From Heliopora coerulea (Eukaryota; Cnidaria; Anthozoa; Scleralcyonacea; Helioporidae), in assembly GCA_030142905.1 (NCBI GenBank), contig JASJOG010000029.1:472501-536500 (forward strand): a stretch of DNA of 64,000 bases, in the 5' to 3' direction. This document shows, piece by piece, positions 12,480-23,970 of this stretch. How positions within the stretch are numbered: the first letter of the stretch is position 1; every line of letters begins with the position of its first letter. A model generated the notes under the pieces. That model did not search any database and was not told the DNA's origin. It worked only from the letters and a program-made list of their open reading frames with translations. The position numbers were made by a program, and so were the translations under genes.

Positions 12480-13080
12480 AATAATCTACAATATTGCATT
12501 TAATTCAAGGTTGATTTCCATAATATTTCCTTTTTCTTTAAGGACTTGTATATACAGATGTTCAGCCAACATGTATAGTACTCAAGTCTTTCTGGGTACT
12601 ATGTACATGCGTAATGGTAAGTTGTCATAAATCAAAATTACAGGTATATTGAGAGGAAGAACTATGTAGTAACCGAATTTATTCTTTTTTCAGATCTTTT
12701 TGGTTTTACAATTTTGTAATGGTTTTACTCTTCTGTAAATGATTTTGGCAAGTTCTAGTACTTGGCTTTCGTTTCTCATAAGTAGTATACAATTTTGGAT
12801 AGTCCACGCAGCAATGCTATTCAAACCTATATTGCCTTGCAAGTATTTCCCAAAAAGATTCGGAGAGTCTTTATAAAAAATAGTTAATCAATGCGTGTGT
12901 CTTATATAATATATATAAGGCTGAATCTGTCAAGCATTCAAGCAATCAAGAAGCTAGTTGACTATATGGCTACCACGAGCTTTTTGGCCAGTGGTAGTCA
13001 CAAAACTTTATTTGTAGAAATTTTCATAATAGTATTAAAATATAATTTTGACTAGATCGGCTGCCCAGATACCCAATATG
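12480..13080. other. No recognised gene
   Basis: AT-rich; short TATA-repeat near 12905-12920. Nothing else supportable. Confidence 0.5.
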
Positions 13081-13088
13081 AGCAGAAG

Positions 13089-13269
13089 ATAGATGAACGA
13101 TCTTCAAGTTCGATACCCAGAAAATTATTTCTGAGCCCCAGACGGGGATCCAACCCGCAACCTTCTGATGACCGGTAAGATGCTCTAACCATTGACCTAC
13201 CAAGACTCAAATGGTGAGCTAGGGTGCAGGTTCGATATATATGTGCGACCTAAGCGGAAGCCACTATAT
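13089..13269 (-). mobile_element. tRNA-derived SINE (family 1)
   Basis: Minus-strand copy with tRNA-like A and B boxes (complement of GGTTCGATCCCC near 13142-13158) and a 5' leader reading TATAGTGGCTTCCGCTTAGG on its sense strand. The same unit recurs at about 13420, 42215, 44368, 56935 and 57130. Confidence 0.8.
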
Positions 13270-13285
13270 ATTAATAATGATTGAT

Positions 13286-13605
13286 GCAGTTTAATGTTTG
13301 AGAAACATGAGAGCTTTGATATATTAAGGTAGATGAACGATCTTCAAGCTCGATACTCAGAAAATGATTTCTGAGCCCCAGACGGGGATCAAACCCGCAA
13401 CCTTCTGATGACCGAACTTACACCTTGGCTCACCATCTGAGTCTTGGTAGCTCAATGGTTAGAGCGTCTTATCGGTCATCAGAAGGTTGCGGGTTCGATC
13501 CCCGTCTGGGGCTCAGAAATCATTTTCTGAGTATCGAGCTTGAAGATCGTTCATCTACCTAAATATATCCAAGCTCTCATGTTTCTCAAACATTCAACTG
13601 CATGA
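13286..13605. mobile_element. Inverted pair of family-1 SINEs (long palindrome)
   Basis: A minus-strand partial copy (13286-13414) and a plus-strand copy (about 13420-13605) share near-identical arms, from AGTTTAATGTTTGAGAAACA at the left edge to its complement at 13571-13601. The plus copy has box A TAGCTCAATGGTTAGAGC (13447-13464) and box B GGGTTCGATCCCC (13491-13503). Arms are over 120 bp with very few differences. Confidence 0.85.
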
Positions 13606-13977
13606 GCAGTAAGGAGAAAACTTCCAAAAACCACTCTTTTTGGTATGAATATTGTTTTGGATCTGTTTAAATACCAAAAGAATTATTCTTGGTGGTGGTG
13701 ATGTGTCATAGCCGAGTGCGCCGTGGTGATTTTTTAGGAATTCAATACTCCCAAATTCCAATCCCTACCTTACTCATAACATTACTGCTTGCGGTTGTTT
13801 TCAGCGTAATCTTGATTTTTGTTTCTTTGCATATTTCATTACAAAAAGTGTTCAGAGTTTGTTTCTATTTTCAGTTCAGTTTTCTTTCAATTTTTTGCTT
13901 TCAAGATCATCCATCGTAGTGAGCTCGATTTCCAAATCTGGATTGCTAACTCCCAGTCATTTGCCAGGGCAAAAAGG

Positions 13978-14557
13978 TAAGCCAAGATGACCTCCCACGG
14001 ACTGAAATTTTGTACGTCAGTTTCAGCCCTCTTCATGGTCATGTACTTCAGTTCCATACCTTTAAGCGACTTCAGTTATTAAGAGTTTTTCTGGTTCGGC
14101 TTCAAAACATTCCCAACCATGGGAAAAGTGTCCAAGACGAAATATTACTGGACTAATTTTACATAATCGAGTATTCAAAAGGTTTGAAGATGCCGTGTGG
14201 CCCAAGAAGTGTGTTAAACTGTCTAAAGATGGTAAACTAACGGTGAAGGAGGACATGCGTTTGATGGTTTCCTAAAGTAATTTGTCGAGACTGCTTTAGC
14301 AGGTTTCTCGTACGTTAGTTTGGTAGTTTATTTCCATGAAAAGTATAACCTGTCACTCGGTTTTATTTGTCGAAATATATTTGAAGTTCTTAAACTTATT
14401 TCTCTCTTTTGAAGAAACACTTTATGTGTATTTTCAAACAAAATCCCCTCAAGAAAGTGTAAAAAGTTGCGTGAGAGACTAAAACTGACGTACAAGCCCA
14501 CGTAGGGGACTGAAACTGACGTAGAAAACTGCCCTCCATGGGCAGCCATCTTGGCTT
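13978..14557. repeat. Diverged inverted repeat pair
   Basis: AAGCCAAGATGACCTCCCA...TACGTCAGTTTCAG at 13980-14027 is the inverse of 14471-14557, where GGGACTGAAACTGACGTA-type motifs occur twice. About 440 bp lie between the arms. Probably a decayed fold-back transposon. Confidence 0.6.
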
Positions 14558-15061
14558 CATGTTTTTTTGGCCAGTTATCATTCCAGAGAAGAAAATAGAG
14601 TTTACTGGTTGGATACAATATTCTTGATAATTTTTCAGTTGTAATTGTTAATTTCCATCGCTTGATGACAAGTTTTGCCCAAATTTGAACTCTTTTGAAA
14701 TCTTTAAAACCGGTCAACCTCATAAGCGGTGGGTGAGGTGTGGTTGGGTTTTCATATTTCTAAATATATAAAGAAAAATTATTCACCGAAGTATAGGTGA
14801 ATAGTGAATGAACCGACAACAATTTCATTGGGTTTTTTGGCGTTGTCTGACACGGCGACTTCGTCTATTGAAAAAAAGTTCTTCATCCGTAACGTAAACA
14901 TAACTAGACGCCATCTTGTTTTGCTCGGAGGTGAATAGTGCAGGAAATTCCGATATAGAGAAACCAATCAGATTGCGCAAAAATCTCTATCTACCAGCAA
15001 GGTATGTGCTAATATGAATTATTACTACTGTAAATGTAGAACTGTGGAATTTTTGTAATGA

Positions 15062-15067
15062 ACTTTA
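15062..15067 (-). promoter_or_regulatory. Candidate polyadenylation signal for the Cys-rich exon
   Basis: AATAAA on the minus strand about 160 nt after the TGA at 15225. Such hexamers are common in AT-rich DNA, so support is positional only. Confidence 0.3.
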
Positions 15068-15224
15068 TTACAATTTCACAAATACCTACGTCTTTAACAA
15101 GCATTTAAAATCAAAGAAAGGATAACAAATGCGTTCATGCTGACTAATTTACTATCTGTACTATTACATTCCATGTATACGTTACTCATTCTACATTTAA
15201 TATCTTGCAACAGTCTCTTGTTTA

Positions 15225-15386
15225 TCAGATTCTATCAACACGTCCAGTTACGTCATAGAAACAGCTTTTCTTGCTTGTAATTGAACCACCAAGCTTTCGA
15301 CAAATCATCGGCTTTTTGGGGTCACAGGACACACACTCGGTATCGTTGACACATTTGTCATATAAGTTGACGCAAGTCTTGGTTGA
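15225..15386 (-). CDS. Terminal exon of a small cysteine-rich protein
   Basis: 162 nt on the minus strand: acceptor tttgtctag, then 53 codons and TGA at 15227-15225. The encoded segment has six cysteines spaced C-x6-C-x5-C-x2-C-x7-C-x12-C, with a Lys/Pro patch (DPKKP) between cysteines four and five. This looks like a disulfide-stabilised secreted domain, but no signal-peptide exon was found upstream and I do not recognise the family. An AATAAA on the same strand at 15067-15062 would suit as its polyadenylation signal. Borders and clean frame argue for a real exon; function is unknown. Confidence 0.55.
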   Translation of the reverse strand, partial: STKTCVNLYDKCVNDTECVSCDPKKPMICRKLGGSITSKKSCFYDVTGRVDRI

Positions 15387-15865
15387 CTAGACAAACATAT
15401 ATTGGATCATAAAATGAATAATTTTTCAAGAACTTAAGTTGTCTAAACCATATAGTATAGAGGTCAACGATATACGATGTCATTAATTGTTTAACAAGGT
15501 AAAGTCACAGCCATGTTGTTAACATTTCTAACTTTTTGTGTCCCCAAAAAGTAATTTTTCAATCCATTACATTTCGATTTTGCCATTAGCTCCTCACCTA
15601 TGTAAACTTAACGCGCATATTCACCGCCATTGATGTACATAAGGTAAAAGGTGGGCATATTCTATTACTTATTTCCTTATTCCTTCATTTCTTCGTCTTT
15701 CCATTCCTTCTATCTTTTATCCAATCATCTCTTGAACTATCACCTAACTTCTTGCTTCTTTCGTCTTCTGTACGGTTACTAAAATTTTATTATTTGCTCG
15801 TTTGTTTCCTCTCACAATCGGAATTTATCACATGCTAAACATTAATATAAAACCTGTGTATTTAA

Positions 15866-15959
15866 CCCTTTCAGGTCCATATCAGACTTTTTTAATTCTA
15901 CTCTGGCTAACATCAGACGATTTTACTCGTCAAGAGGAGACCCTTCGGACAGGAGAGGG
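15866..15959. mobile_element. TTAA-flanked MITE (piggyBac-like ends)
   Basis: 94 bp between two TTAA sites (15862-15865, 15960-15963). Ends CCCTTTC and GAGAGGG; interior has CAGACGATTTTACTCGTC. Related copies at 18412-18503 and 53525-53617. Confidence 0.75.
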
Positions 15960-16282
15960 TTAAACAATATGTAAAAAAAAAACACTAGTAATATTTTCCA
16001 CATCTAAAATTGAAACATATTTCATCTTTTTATACGTGATCACATGAAATGACACGTGTGAAATCATGTGGAATTTTAATATGGGGATCATTCGTTCGTC
16101 TTCTCGTTCACGCTTTTTATACCATCATTCCTTCATTGCCTATTCCATTCATTTCTTTGTACCTTTGTCCCTTAGTTCTGAACACAATATAAGAACATCA
16201 TATGGTTTTCCAGAAACCATGTCACTTATGCAAACCTTCCAAACAAAAACCATCGGGCAAAATCCACGACCAGCCGACAGCT

Positions 16283-16538
16283 TTAAAAAGTAAAAGATAA
16301 AATATATCCCGAAAAATAATGTCATCTTGTAAACTCAAGATTCGAGTTATATAAGTGACGAGTCAGAAAGTGAAATGGTGATATTTCGATTTTATGTAAA
16401 GTCACTTGGTCTGAAGATGATTTTGTAATAAAATCGAAATATCACCATTTCACTTTCTGTCTCGTCACTTATATAACTCGAATCTTGAGTTTACAAGATG
16501 ACATTTTTCGGAACACGTTTTATCTTTTACTTTTTAAA
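16283..16538. repeat. Long inverted repeat with hammerhead-like loop
   Basis: Left arm about 16283-16394, right arm about 16429-16538, with few mismatches, separated by 34 nt. The right arm recurs alone at 27890-27995, so the unit is a dispersed repeat. Confidence 0.85.
16411..16443 (+). ncRNA. Hammerhead-ribozyme-like core
   Basis: CTGAAGA at 16411-16417 (fits CUGANGA), one spacer base, stem II GATTTT (16419-16424) with AAAATC (16430-16435) around GTAAT, GAAA at 16436-16439, then TATC giving an AUC cleavage-type triplet. All conserved core positions are present. Stem I and stem III partners were not resolved, so activity is not claimed. Confidence 0.5.
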
Positions 16539-16618
16539 ACCATTGGGCACTTGCGAGTTATGGGCTTTCTGAGAATCAATGATCTGAGAGCAGATAATAT
16601 TTCAATATCAGGAATTTA

Positions 16619-16680
16619 CCCATCAAGATTACCATTAAGATTACCACCAGAAGATTACCAACAGAAGATTACCATTAAGT
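16619..16680. repeat. Short degenerate tandem repeat
   Basis: Four imperfect copies of an AAGATTACCAxxAG unit. Confidence 0.7.
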
Positions 16681-16739
16681 ATATACACATATGCAACGGC
16701 AGGTCTGAGAAAACTGATAATTCCTTGTAGAAGAATTAG

Positions 16740-18407
16740 AAAGTATCAAAATTAAGGTTCCAACTCAACATTTAAATTAGCTGTGGCTGACATTGACACC
16801 GAAAAGACATGAAGCAGCTTACTTCGAGCCAGAAATCTAGTACGGTAATGACTAGGGAAGCATCAGAAGAGAATTCCAAACGTATTACTAAATAAGTGCC
16901 CTTCATGATACGTTACGACGTCGATAACTTTTTAATTTCAAACTCAATGACTACTTTATAAGACTTTTGCATTTTTAAGCTAAGAACTGTCATTCACTTT
17001 TTAATGGTTCTTTGTAATCAGAGTGATGAAGTTGCAGAAGACTTACCTTTGTCCACCCTCTTGGTTAACATTTTTGTTTGCTCACATAGAAAAACGTATC
17101 TTAACAACCATCCTTCCGGCTTTCAGATCGCTCGTTACAACAGGAATGTCAATTACTGTCTTTTTAGTTATCACTTTACTAAGCCAACAACATCTATTTT
17201 TAAATTCATATTCTCAACCGTCAGCATAACTATATTAATTCCAATTTAAGTACAAAAATGCACAAATATACAAGCATGTGCTAAGTGGTCCTTTGACAGT
17301 TCTGTTATTCCTAAACCCATTTTGCCAGCCTTTCCACTAAATTTCGCTTCTTTACTCCCTTCTCTTAAGGCTATGTGTGTTAAGTGATTCACCTTGTATT
17401 GTGGTATTTATGCAATTTCTCCTGAACATCTTTTTATCTTTTAAACATTTTTACTTTCAAAAAATTTTTCATTCTCATCTTGAGACGTTTAAGAAATAAT
17501 TTATTTGTGGCATTAATCCCACTGACACTTTTCTTTGCAAAGCGTGACTGTTTATATTTGGATGAGGTACGCACTCTAATTCTCCAAGAGTCCTAAAAAT
17601 AGATTGTTTCTTCTTAAAATAGATTGTTTATTCGTTTATTTAAAGCTGGCTGTCTCTTCAGATTCAAATTCTTAAACGTTGCGAATCTGCGTTACGTTAC
17701 ATTTATTCCTGCAAGTCATTCTTCCTATATTACTTAGCGCTTACCTCACTTCTCTGTCTTTTAGGATATTGTTCCTAAATGTCTGAGATCTTGTGATTTA
17801 AAGAACAATATGCCAGAATAATGTACCATCCAACTTCACAAGTGATGCTACCATAAGTGGTGAACCATAACATCAAAATTCATATCATTCAACACCACTT
17901 CAGTATTCATACACGCCCACATTTCATCAACTCTATTTTTACCTCCTATAGAATAGGGCCCATTTTCAAATTTCATCATTGTTATTTTACCTGTTGAAGA
18001 TTGCAGACTGGCAATCGAAAGCTCGTAGTAATAAAATATTTTGGTCAGAGAACGCCTCAGTTGTTATCATCTTGTCATTTACTGTTAAGTCAGTGCCGTA
18101 CCACGTTCTATGTGACATTACGGCTAGGTATTTGCACTCATGAGTTTTATATCTTCCCGAAGACGAAAAATTTCAAGTCATAGTCAGTGATATGCAACCA
18201 TTTCCTATGTTTTTAAGGCTGAAATCATACCATAATTTAAATTTATAGTCCCTGAAAGTACCAGTCAGTCATAAATTTACACATTCCGGTTCTAGACCTC
18301 TCCATAGCATCACAAGTAAAACCGTCAGGCTTTAGTCAGAGTAAAATTGTTTCGCATTAGTTGAACAGTCAGGTACAGAATGAAAAGAGTTAGTGGTATA
18401 TTCTTAA
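16740..18407. other. No recognised gene
   Basis: AT-rich DNA with short open frames (17004-17249, 18001-18183) lacking domains or splice support. Confidence 0.5.
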
Positions 18408-18411
18408 CCCT

Positions 18412-18503
18412 TTCTGGCACAAGACTTTCTCCCCTCGATGAATAAATTCGTCTGACGTATGCCAGTGTAAAATTGAAATTTCCGATATGAGTTAAAAAAA
18501 GAG
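18412..18503. mobile_element. TTAA-flanked MITE, second copy
   Basis: Starts CCCTTTCTGG after TTAA (18408-18411) and ends AAAAGAG before TTAA (18504-18507). Interior differs in orientation from the copy at 15866, so it is a relative rather than a close copy. Confidence 0.55.
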
Positions 18504-18734
18504 TTAAACCCCTTCATGGGAGCAATCTCGCTGTTAGCTTATAACGCCAACTTAATTTGTTAATATTTATGTTAGGTTATTGATCACAGTTATCATTATT
18601 TCCCGCCATTCATCTGCTAGTCCAATCAAGAGTCACAATTAAAGTCCCAAGAGTCCCAATTAAAGTCACAAGAGTCCCAATTAAAAGAGTCACAACAAGT
18701 AAATATACCAATAAATTGTACATTAAATAGACTA

Positions 18735-19739
18735 AAAGGGTTCAAATTAGCACACCTAAACGTGGCATCAGTTCCAAAACATCTTGACGAACTGAAAACA
18801 TTAATGGTAAAAAAACTGGTGGATATACTTACCATTAATGAAACAAGATTAGATGCTACAATTTGTAATAATGAAATAAATATCCCTGGGTATGCTTTAT
18901 TCAGAAAAGACAGATCCAGAACTGGCGGGGGCGTATGCCTTTACATTAGAGATGTGTTTAATGTAATTGACAGAGCGAGAGATGTTCCCTTCAATTTGGA
19001 AGCCGTTTGCGTTGAAATAACTAAACCTAAATCTAAACCTTTTCTTGTTACAACGGTATGTCGATCCCCTAATTCAGGATCTGACTTTATGGACCTTTTT
19101 GAAACCTATTTACTAAAACTAGACAAGGACGATAAAGAGTTAATTGTTGCAGGGGATTTTAATTGCGATCTTTCTCTGAGTATTTTACAACCTCATTCCA
19201 ACAGATTTATTGAGATTTTAAATCTTTTTCAACTTGAGCAAGTAATCACTGATCCTACTCGTGTAACCAGTAGTCATGCTAGCTTACTTGATATTACTGC
19301 CACAAACAGACCTTACAAATTATTGAATTCAGGTGTTTTACACATTGGGATCAGTGATCATAGTTTGGTCTATGCTTGCTTTAAAATAGCCGTCCCTAAA
19401 CAAAATCCTAAATTTATTGAAAGTAGAACTTTTAAACATTATAATCAAGATCTTTTTAACCAAGATCTCCAGAATATGTTGAATAAACAGAATTGGAGCT
19501 CTCAAGACCCCAACTACCTTTGGGAAAATTTTAAAGAAGTTTTATTTTAGTATCAGAAATTTATGCTACGATAAGATTTCGCAAAGTTCGTAGCGAATAT
19601 GTTCCTTGGATGACCCATAGTTTAATTCAGGAAATGAACCATCGTGATTATTTAAAAAAGAGAGCAGTAGCATCAAAATCTGAATCATTACACAATTTAT
19701 ATAAAAAGCAATGCAATCGAGTAAATTGCCTGATTAAAA
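18735..19739 (+). pseudogene. LINE endonuclease domain
   Basis: APE-type endonuclease: VDILTINETRLDA (catalytic Glu), GGGVCLYIRD, LIVAGDFNCDLSL, and HIGISDHSLVYAC in order within 18762-19550. Stops just after 19547 and near 19570-19620 separate it from the RT frame; the linking sequence is still recognisable. Confidence 0.87.
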
Positions 19740-21490
19740 ATGCGAAAAAGAAATTTTTGTCTTGAAAGCATTGACTTAAATAAAGGAAATTCGAGAGAAA
19801 TGTGGAAAAACATTAATTTAATTATTGGGCGCAAAGGCCGAAGTTCTAAAACTACTACAATTTCCTCAATTAAACAAAATAATACAACTAACATTGTGAC
19901 AAACGAAAAGGACATTTCTGAATCCTTAAACGAGTATTTTACTGAGATTGGTCCTAGCCTCTCAAAAAAATTGGATAAGACCAACGCTCAATATTTAGAC
20001 TATATAACACCTGCTGAATGTGAGTTTAACTTCAGTTATATAACCTGCGAAACAGTTTTATATACTATTAATGGAATAAAATCTAAAAAAGCAGCCGGGC
20101 CAGATAATATTTCAGTAAAGTTGTTGAAGGATTCAGCTGATGTTACTGTACCTTTCTTAACTACAATTTTTAACTTATCGTTAAACTACGGTATTTTTCC
20201 AAATGATTGGAAAAATGCATGTGTTTCACCGATTTATAAGTCGGGAGAAAAAGATGAATGCGGTAATTATAGGCCAATTTCGATACTATCCGTTGTTTCT
20301 AAATTATTCGAAAAATTGGTTTATAAACAAGTATACTCTTATTTAGAAAACAACGAACTTTTAACTCCTTTCCAGTCGGGTTTTAGAAAAGGTAACTCGA
20401 CTAGCACACAACCAACACTTGGCTGGTCAACATGGAATAAGGTCTAATAAATGGGGTAATTTTCCTCGATTTAAAGAAGGCCTTTGATAATGTAGACCAC
20501 GAGATCTTAATAAAAAAATTAGAGTTATATGGTATTAAAGGAAATAGTCTGCGTTGGTTCATTTCATACCTGAGTGACCGTACACAAGTATGCAAAGTTG
20601 GAACGACAACTTCTTCGAAAAAATATATAAAGACCGGCGTGCCACAGGGATCTAATCTGGGTCCATTATTATTTATACTTTATGTAAATGACTTACCAAA
20701 CTGTTTAAGCAATTCTATCCCTGTTCTGTTTTCAGACGATACCAATGTAACGACATCTGGACCGTCTGTGGAAGATATCCAACGTAAATTAAATAATGAG
20801 TTGAATAACTTACACCAGTGGTTGCTTGCGAATAGATTGTCTTTGAATGTCAATAAAACGGAGTACATGTTAATTGGCTCTAGGTATAGGCTAACTCGTA
20901 TATCAACGGATCCCGAAATTTCAATTGGTTCTCAAAAAATCTCACGTGTAAAAGGGACAAAAACACTGGGTGTTTTGATCGACTAAAATATCACCTGGAA
21001 AAATCATATTGAAGCCTCATGTAAAAAGATTTCGAGAACAATAGGAATGATGAGACGAGTTAAAAATGTCATCAGTAATGAAAGCCTAGAACGGTTGTAT
21101 AAAACGTTAGTGTTACCACATTTTGATTTCTGTTCTTTGCTTTGGGATAATTGCTCAAATAGTTTAAAAGACCGCTTACAAAAGCTTCAAAATAAAGCTG
21201 GTCGAATAATAAGTGGTGACAGATATGATATGTCAGCAACAAGCACACGACTAAAACTTGGGTGGAAAGATTTACAGTCGTGAAGGGACGAACAAATGTT
21301 GTCCTTTGTGCAAAAGATAATTTCGGGAAGATCAAACTTAGATAATCTAAGTCACTTATTTTCAAAAGCAAGGCGGGATTGTTATGACCTGAGAAGTAAT
21401 GATAACATGCTTTTGTTACCTAAACCAAATACTAATGCAATGAAAAAAAGCTTTAAGTATAGAGCCGCTGTGATCTGGAATGCCCAATAA
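19740..21490 (+). pseudogene. LINE reverse transcriptase
   Basis: RT motifs: KSKKAAGPDNISVKLLK, VSPIYKSGEKDECGNYRPIS, SGFRKGNSTS, a frameshift near 20405-20450, then DLKKAFDNVDHEIL, GVPQGSNLGPLLFILYVNDL and the active site FSDDTN (Ser replaces the usual Ala). A stop at 20984-20986 and another near 21281 break the C-terminal region (RRVKNVISNESLERLYKTLV, then ARRDCYDLRSN). Non-functional but only lightly damaged. Confidence 0.88.
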
Positions 21491-21776
21491 TTAGAGGACA
21501 AAATTTATGAGCTTTGAAATTTAGTATTTCTAATTGTAAATAGGTTTGAATTTTAGTGTTTTTAATTGTAAATAGTTTGGTTTTTTATTTTTAGTATTAC
21601 CATTTAAAAGCTCTGATGTAAATATCCTTATTTCTTATTTTCTCTTTTTAATTTCTTATGTGTGCAACACGGACTAATGAAAAACAACTGAACATTTTTC
21701 CTTGTAAATATATATTATTGGTTGATTAGTTACCATGTATAAATAAGATTAAATAAATAAATAAATAAATAAAATT

Positions 21777-22489
21777 CAATGTGTAATTTGAGTATACTCA
21801 AGTAAAAACGACGTTTCGGAGTTACTGGTCGACTTAATAATCTACGCTACCATCTACCTCTATCAGTCTATTCTACCTCGAACAAGCAAGCCAGGAGACC
21901 AAAGTAAGATCACTGTAATTACTTAGAACATGTATCTTGACTAGCGATCGTGATTATCTATGTTAGAAGCGTGTAAATTACTATTGATTCAATGCCAGCA
22001 TCTAGTTTTGGGCGCGCAGAGTAGATTAATTATGCTTTACTTTATCCTTAGTTCAAACCAACATTATTGAACAACATTGTCGAACGACGCTATCGAAATC
22101 AACAACAACAACACGATCAACAATTTAAAATCTACAAGAAATCCACATCGAATCAACTTCTATTACAATGTAGATCAACTCGATTGCCTACTCAAGAAAT
22201 TCTACTATTGTACACACTTCAAGAGCTGTGATAATTAAACTTTAAACGATTGATGAAAGTTTGCGTTTGAATACCTTCGGATTGCTTGTAATGAATCTTA
22301 CACTCGCAACATAACCAGCAAACTATGCAAGACTCTAACTCATCTGTGGATTGTACGGATATTTTGATAGGGTATCCAGATAAATTTGATGGGCTAGGAA
22401 AACTCTAAGGAAAGCACAATATCAAAACTGATGCAGCATTGGAATTACTTTTACACTCTCTGGTAGTACATGAACAGAAGTTTTAATAA
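21777..22489. other. No gene; possible truncated terminal repeat
   Basis: At 21810-21822 the minus strand reads CTCCGAAACGTCG, the 3' half of the hammerhead-like motif seen elsewhere, without its 5' half. The rest is unrecognised. Confidence 0.4.
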
Positions 22490-23285
22490 TAACCTGACAC
22501 TACTAGTGTCAACTGAAAAATGTTAACTCAAGCAGGATTTGAACTCGTACCTTCGGGATACCGTTCTGCCGCTCTACCTGTTGAGCTATCGAGTCCACAT
22601 GGATTGGAGGCTAGTTTTTATCCAACTTAAGGTGGTTCTATATATTGAAAATAAAATTTTTTAATTTGGGCTTTTCTTGAGCAATTTCTTTTCAAGATTT
22701 AATCCTTTTGCTTTGTCAAAATTAAGAAAATAGCAACGAGGAATGAAAAAGTAATGTTTAATAATGCTAAATTTCATAATTTCAAACAATCGATTTTTTG
22801 AAATATTAAATGTATAGAACCACCTTAATTGTAGGAAGAGATATTCTCGCGATAACTTAACGCTTATTCACGAGAGGATGTGGAATGTTTCAATTCTATT
22901 TCAGAAATCATCTTCAGAGATACATGAAAAAGAGGTTTGGTGCAAGTTCAAATCCCGCTCGAGTCAACATTTTACAGTTGACTCCGGCAATGTCAGATTA
23001 TCATGAAAACTTTTTGTTCATGTATATCTCTGAGGATGATTCTGAAATAGGATTGACACACTGCACATCCTCTCATGGATAGCGTTAAGTTGTCAAGAGA
23101 ATATCTCCTGAACTTAAGTTGGATAAAAACTCGTCTCCTATCCCCGTGGACTCGATAACTCAACAGGTAGAGCGGCTTACCGGTATCCCAAAGATGCGAG
23201 TTCCAATCCCGCTTGAGTCAACATTTTGCAGTTGACGTCGGTAGTGTCAGATTATCATGAAAACTTACTGTTTATGTATATCTCT
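22490..23285. mobile_element. Fold-back of family-2 tRNA-derived SINEs
   Basis: A minus copy (22490-22620) and a plus copy (about 23100-23285) share the tRNA-like head GACTCGATAACTCAACAGGTAGAGC, a box B-like block ending CAATCCCGCTTGAGTCAAC, and flanks reading into GTTGGATAAAAACT. A third partial copy (about 22930-23060) sits at the centre, inside a smaller inverted repeat. The left arm is interrupted by a MITE at 22631-22824. Confidence 0.82.
22631..22824. mobile_element. TTAA-flanked MITE with documented empty site
   Basis: 194 bp; termini GGTGGTTCTATATATT and its complement (one mismatch), flanked by TTAA at 22627-22630 and 22825-22828. The paired SINE arm near 23115 reads AACTTAAG without the insert, which is the pre-insertion state. 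Confidence 0.88.
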
Positions 23286-23519
23286 GGTCTTACATTAGTG
23301 ATCCTATGACAGCCTGACAAAAATCAATAACATTGTGAGGTTGGAATGGTTTCTGGATGTTATGAGCGCTAATCGCCATGGCATTTTTCTTCCATCAGCC
23401 CGACTTTCTTCTGATCTGTTGTAGATCATGGGGCGTCAAGCCATGTATTGGTATGTCTGGTCTTCTCACACATAACTCTGAATGAATTTATGCATTTTTG
23501 CATTGCTTTATATATTCTT

Positions 23520-23830
23520 TTATTCACTGATTCATTAGTTCCCTCATTCATTCTTTCCTTGCTTGCTTGCTTCCTCAATTTCTTCCTTTTTTTCCTTTCT
23601 TATTTAACTCATTCGTTCGTTTGTTTGTTTGTTCCTTCCTTTCTTTCTCCCTTCCTTCCTTCTTTTCTTCCTTCCTTCCCTCCTTCCTTCCTTCCTTCCT
23701 TCTCTCCTTCCTTCCTTCACTCTTTCCCTTCTTTCATCCTTCCTTCCATTTTCCTTCCTTTCGTGAGTTTGTCATCTGTCCATCTCTCCGTCTGCCTATT
23801 CACCCGTTCATTCAATCATTCGTCCCTTTG
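23520..23830. repeat. (TTCC)n/(TTCA)n microsatellite
   Basis: Pyrimidine-rich tract of CTTCCTTCC and ATTCATTC variants; overlapping Ser/Phe/Leu open frames here are artefacts. Confidence 0.9.
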
Positions 23831-23970
23831 CAGGGGGTCAAAACCTGGACGATATTTAAGACACGTTCCCCACAATTACTGTTAAAAGGACGAACCGTGC
23901 CCTTTCTGATCGCGAAATAAAATTGCCTTTTTCCTTTAATAAACATATCGGTGACTGTAAGGATATGTGA

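Larger units (their letters stand above)
18600..21776 (+). mobile_element. CR1/L2-like non-LTR retrotransposon
   Basis: Plus-strand LINE of about 3.2 kb. The 5' flank has an imperfect repeat (AGAGTCCCAATTAAAGTCAC type, 18626-18690). Endonuclease then RT follow, and it ends in an (AAAT)n tail at 21750-21776. Distinct in sequence from the LINE at 8-11 kb. Confidence 0.87.

Noticed and set aside
13447..13520. tRNA gene on the plus strand
   Set aside because: Repeated family with leader and tail, no acceptor-stem pairing; a tRNA-derived SINE.
23448..23920. Ser/Phe/Leu-rich frames resembling a membrane protein
   Set aside because: TTCC microsatellite translation.
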